Below, piece after piece: positions 23,451-25,052 of a stretch of 25,052 nucleotides of DNA. Position 1 is the first letter of the stretch, and each line of letters begins with the position of its first letter. The notes beneath the pieces were generated by a model. That model was not told the origin of the DNA. It saw only the letters and a program-made list of their open reading frames with translations, and ran no database searches. Source of the stretch: CAZTWC01 sp964617105 [NCBI: uncultured Myxococcia bacterium] (GTDB lineage: Bacteria; CAZTWC01); assembly GCA_964617105.1 (NCBI GenBank), contig CAZTWC010000019.1, forward strand, positions 1 to 25,052, read 5' to 3'. The translations under genes were made by a program, and so were the position numbers.

Positions 23451-25052
23451 TTATTCCTCTTCGTCCACCATGCGCAAAATTCTCTCTAGTTTATCCTTTA
23501 TAATGTCCTCTGCCAAATCGGGCACTATTTTGCGGACATAACGATTTAAACGCTCCTCCGCCATATCTGAGAGTTCTGTTCTTAAAAAATGCTCAACTTT
23601 ATGTAAAAATTCTTCCTCATAGTGTTCCTGAAAATATTGTCTAAAGGCTTTTTCTGCGATCTTGAAAAACTGCTCCTTAGCATATTCCCTGAAAATATTG
23701 CCGGCAATATTTTCAAAAAAGGCTTTTTCCAATAAGATACCATCGCTTCCACCAGATATGGGCTCTTTCTGTTCGATCTCTCCCACCGACATGCTGAATT
23801 TCTCTTTCGGGGCAGTTGCCGGTCCTATCTTCTGTTCAGATATCTCCTCAATCTCATCTTCTTCAGAGGAAGCAATTATACCAGAAAGGTCTTCCATCTC
23901 TTTGACACTCAGTTTTATATTCCTGGTGGAATTTGGCTCCTCTTTATCAACCTCTTCCTGCCGGGCGGCAATCAAGTCTTCTACATAGGTCCCGTCGAAG
24001 GTTCCTCGTTTTTTTTCCTCTTGCAGAGTTTCTTCCAGGGATGCGGCTTGGCTTTCCGGTTTAAGTTCAACTTTTTCTGCCTCTATTGACGTTTTTTCGG
24101 CAATATGGGGCATCTCGGTTTCGGGCAGTGACTCCTTGCCGGTTTCATTCTCTACCTTTGGCGCTTTGGCCACCGGCTCATCATTGGACTCGGACAGAGC
24201 GGCATCAAACAGATCTTCTACGCCTGATATATCTGTATCTTCTTCCACCATTTCGGAAGTCGCTTCAGGCAGGTCATCCTCGGAATCTAATTCGGATACT
24301 GCATCAAGCAGGGATTTTTCGGGCGTGGTCTCAGGCAAGGCATCTTCTTCCGGCATTTCCTTGGCTATTTCAGGTAAGGCTTCTCCATCTGGAGGAGTAT
24401 CGGCAGGCGGAGTCGGGGTTTCGGTTTCTACCCCGGTTTCATCTGGCACATCACTTTTGGTTTCAATTGTTTCCGCCTCTATGGGCGCTTTTTCGGCAAT
24501 ATGGGGTATCTCGGTTTCGGGCGGCGCTTCCTCACCGGTTTCATCCTCTATCTTTGGCGCTTTGGCCACCGGCTCATCATTGGACTCGGACAGAGCGGCA
24601 TCAAACAGATCTTCTACGCCTGATATATCTGTATCTTCTTCCACCATTTCGGAAGTCGCTTCAGGCAGGTCATCTTCCTCGACCATTTTTTCCGCCATTT
24701 CAGGTAAATCTTCTTTTTCTACCTCTTCTGCAGGAGTTTCTGGCAAAATGTTTTCTACCCCTGGTGACTGCTTTTCTACTTCGTCAACTTCAGCTATCAC
24801 TTCGGCATTATCGGAGACTTCGGAGGTCAGGGGTTCTTGCTCATCCTCAGCAGGATGGGTTATTTCTTCTTCATCGTTTAAGTCGGCAAAAAAGTCTGAA
24901 ACCTCGTTCTCATCTATCTCCTCATCTATCTCTTTATTATCTTCGGACACCGCTGCCGCTGGGGGTTCTACTGCCGGAGGTGTGGACGCTGCTTCTGGCG
25001 CTGGAGTGGCTGGTGCACTGGGTTCCGGCGCTGCATCAAACAGAGCATCGAG
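23451..25052 (-). CDS. Long acidic repeat protein with helical C-terminal domain (5'-truncated)
   Basis: The frame is open to the window edge, so the in-window GTG at 24950 is not a convincing start; the 533 visible residues are partial. Residues upstream of it (LDALFDAAPEPSAPA) already resemble the internal repeat. The N-terminal three quarters are highly acidic, Pro-rich and probably disordered. They contain two near-identical 75-residue stretches with DISGVEDLFDAALSESNDEP at a 132-residue period. The C-terminal ~100 residues are helical (EKAFFENIAGNIFREYAKEQ, then RLNRYVRKIVPDLAEDIIKD, KLERIL). This ending is of the type seen at the C-terminus of PopZ-like and many deltaproteobacterial regulatory proteins. 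No family is firmly recognised. It is followed within a few nt by nadC, so they share a transcript. Confidence 0.75.
   Translation of the reverse strand, partial: LDALFDAAPEPSAPATPAPEAASTPPAVEPPAAAVSEDNKEIDEEIDENEVSDFFADLNDEEEITHPAEDEQEPLTSEVSDNAEVIAEVDEVEKQSPGVENILPETPAEEVEKEDLPEMAEKMVEEDDLPEATSEMVEEDTDISGVEDLFDAALSESNDEPVAKAPKIEDETGEEAPPETEIPHIAEKAPIEAETIETKSDVPDETGVETETPTPPADTPPDGEALPEIAKEMPEEDALPETTPEKSLLDAVSELDSEDDLPEATSEMVEEDTDISGVEDLFDAALSESNDEPVAKAPKVENETGKESLPETEMPHIAEKTSIEAEKVELKPESQAASLEETLQEEKKRGTFDGTYVEDLIAARQEEVDKEEPNSTRNIKLSVKEMEDLSGIIASSEEDEIEEISEQKIGPATAPKEKFSMSVGEIEQKEPISGGSDGILLEKAFFENIAGNIFREYAKEQFFKIAEKAFRQYFQEHYEEEFLHKVEHFLRTELSDMAEERLNRYVRKIVPDLAEDIIKDKLERILRMVDEEE
24091..24674. 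repeat. Two near-identical ~180-bp copies at a 396-bp period
   Basis: The stretch from TCGGCAATATGGGG through CATTTCGGAAGTCGCTTCAG occurs at about 24096-24278 and again at about 24492-24674, offset exactly 396 bp (132 codons), with few differences. A more diverged third start (TCAAACAG) appears at the window edge near 25036. Confidence 0.8.

Noticed and set aside
1-25052. CRISPR array, tRNA, rRNA, insertion sequence or phage genes
   Set aside because: No regularly spaced short repeats, tRNA-like cloverleaf, transposase or integrase was seen on either strand.

Overview
The window comes from a motile, diderm (Gram-negative) bacterium of moderate G+C content. The cues are a flagellar export and motor operon, an outer-membrane barrel-like protein ending in Phe, OmpA-type peptidoglycan-binding domains and a Flp/Tad-like pilin. 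The gene style (long FliO, two MotB paralogues, Flp-like pilin, acidic repeat protein) recalls deltaproteobacterial lineages or deep candidate phyla. I cannot fix the taxon from sequence alone.

Layout. (1) 1-801, + strand: the 3' end of a gene with an internally duplicated domain, then a small Flp-like pilin, probably the tail of a Tad-type locus. It is closed by a bidirectional terminator at 841-878. (2) 944-5230, - strand: an envelope and regulation block. In transcription order it holds a degenerate HPt-like protein, an ECF sigma factor, a zinc-finger anti-sigma factor, a secreted Lys/Gln-rich protein, a barrel-like outer-membrane protein, and a separate secreted Lys/Met-rich protein. (3) 5231-5604: divergent intergenic region with a 16-bp exact direct repeat. 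(4) 5605-17996, + strand: motA, two motB paralogues, fliL, fliM, fliN, fliO, fliP, fliQ, fliR, flhB, flhA, flhF. These encode the stator, the switch complex and the membrane export gate, followed by the flagellar SRP-type GTPase. No flhG/minD-like gene follows. (5) 18203-19732, + strand: a UbiA-family prenyltransferase gene cut by one in-frame TAG between its two Asp-rich motifs. (6) 25052-19782, - strand: a tightly coupled operon of a long acidic repeat protein (5' end outside the window), nadC, a birA without the DNA-binding domain, and a secreted TPR-like protein.

Most noteworthy: the two MotB paralogues have complementary defects. One lacks the membrane Asp but keeps a canonical peptidoglycan-binding motif; the other keeps the Asp but has a degraded OmpA motif. 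Also notable are the HPt-like protein without its phospho-accepting His next to an ECF sigma factor, the TAG-interrupted UbiA gene, and a PopZ-like (disordered acidic plus helical C-terminus) repeat protein.
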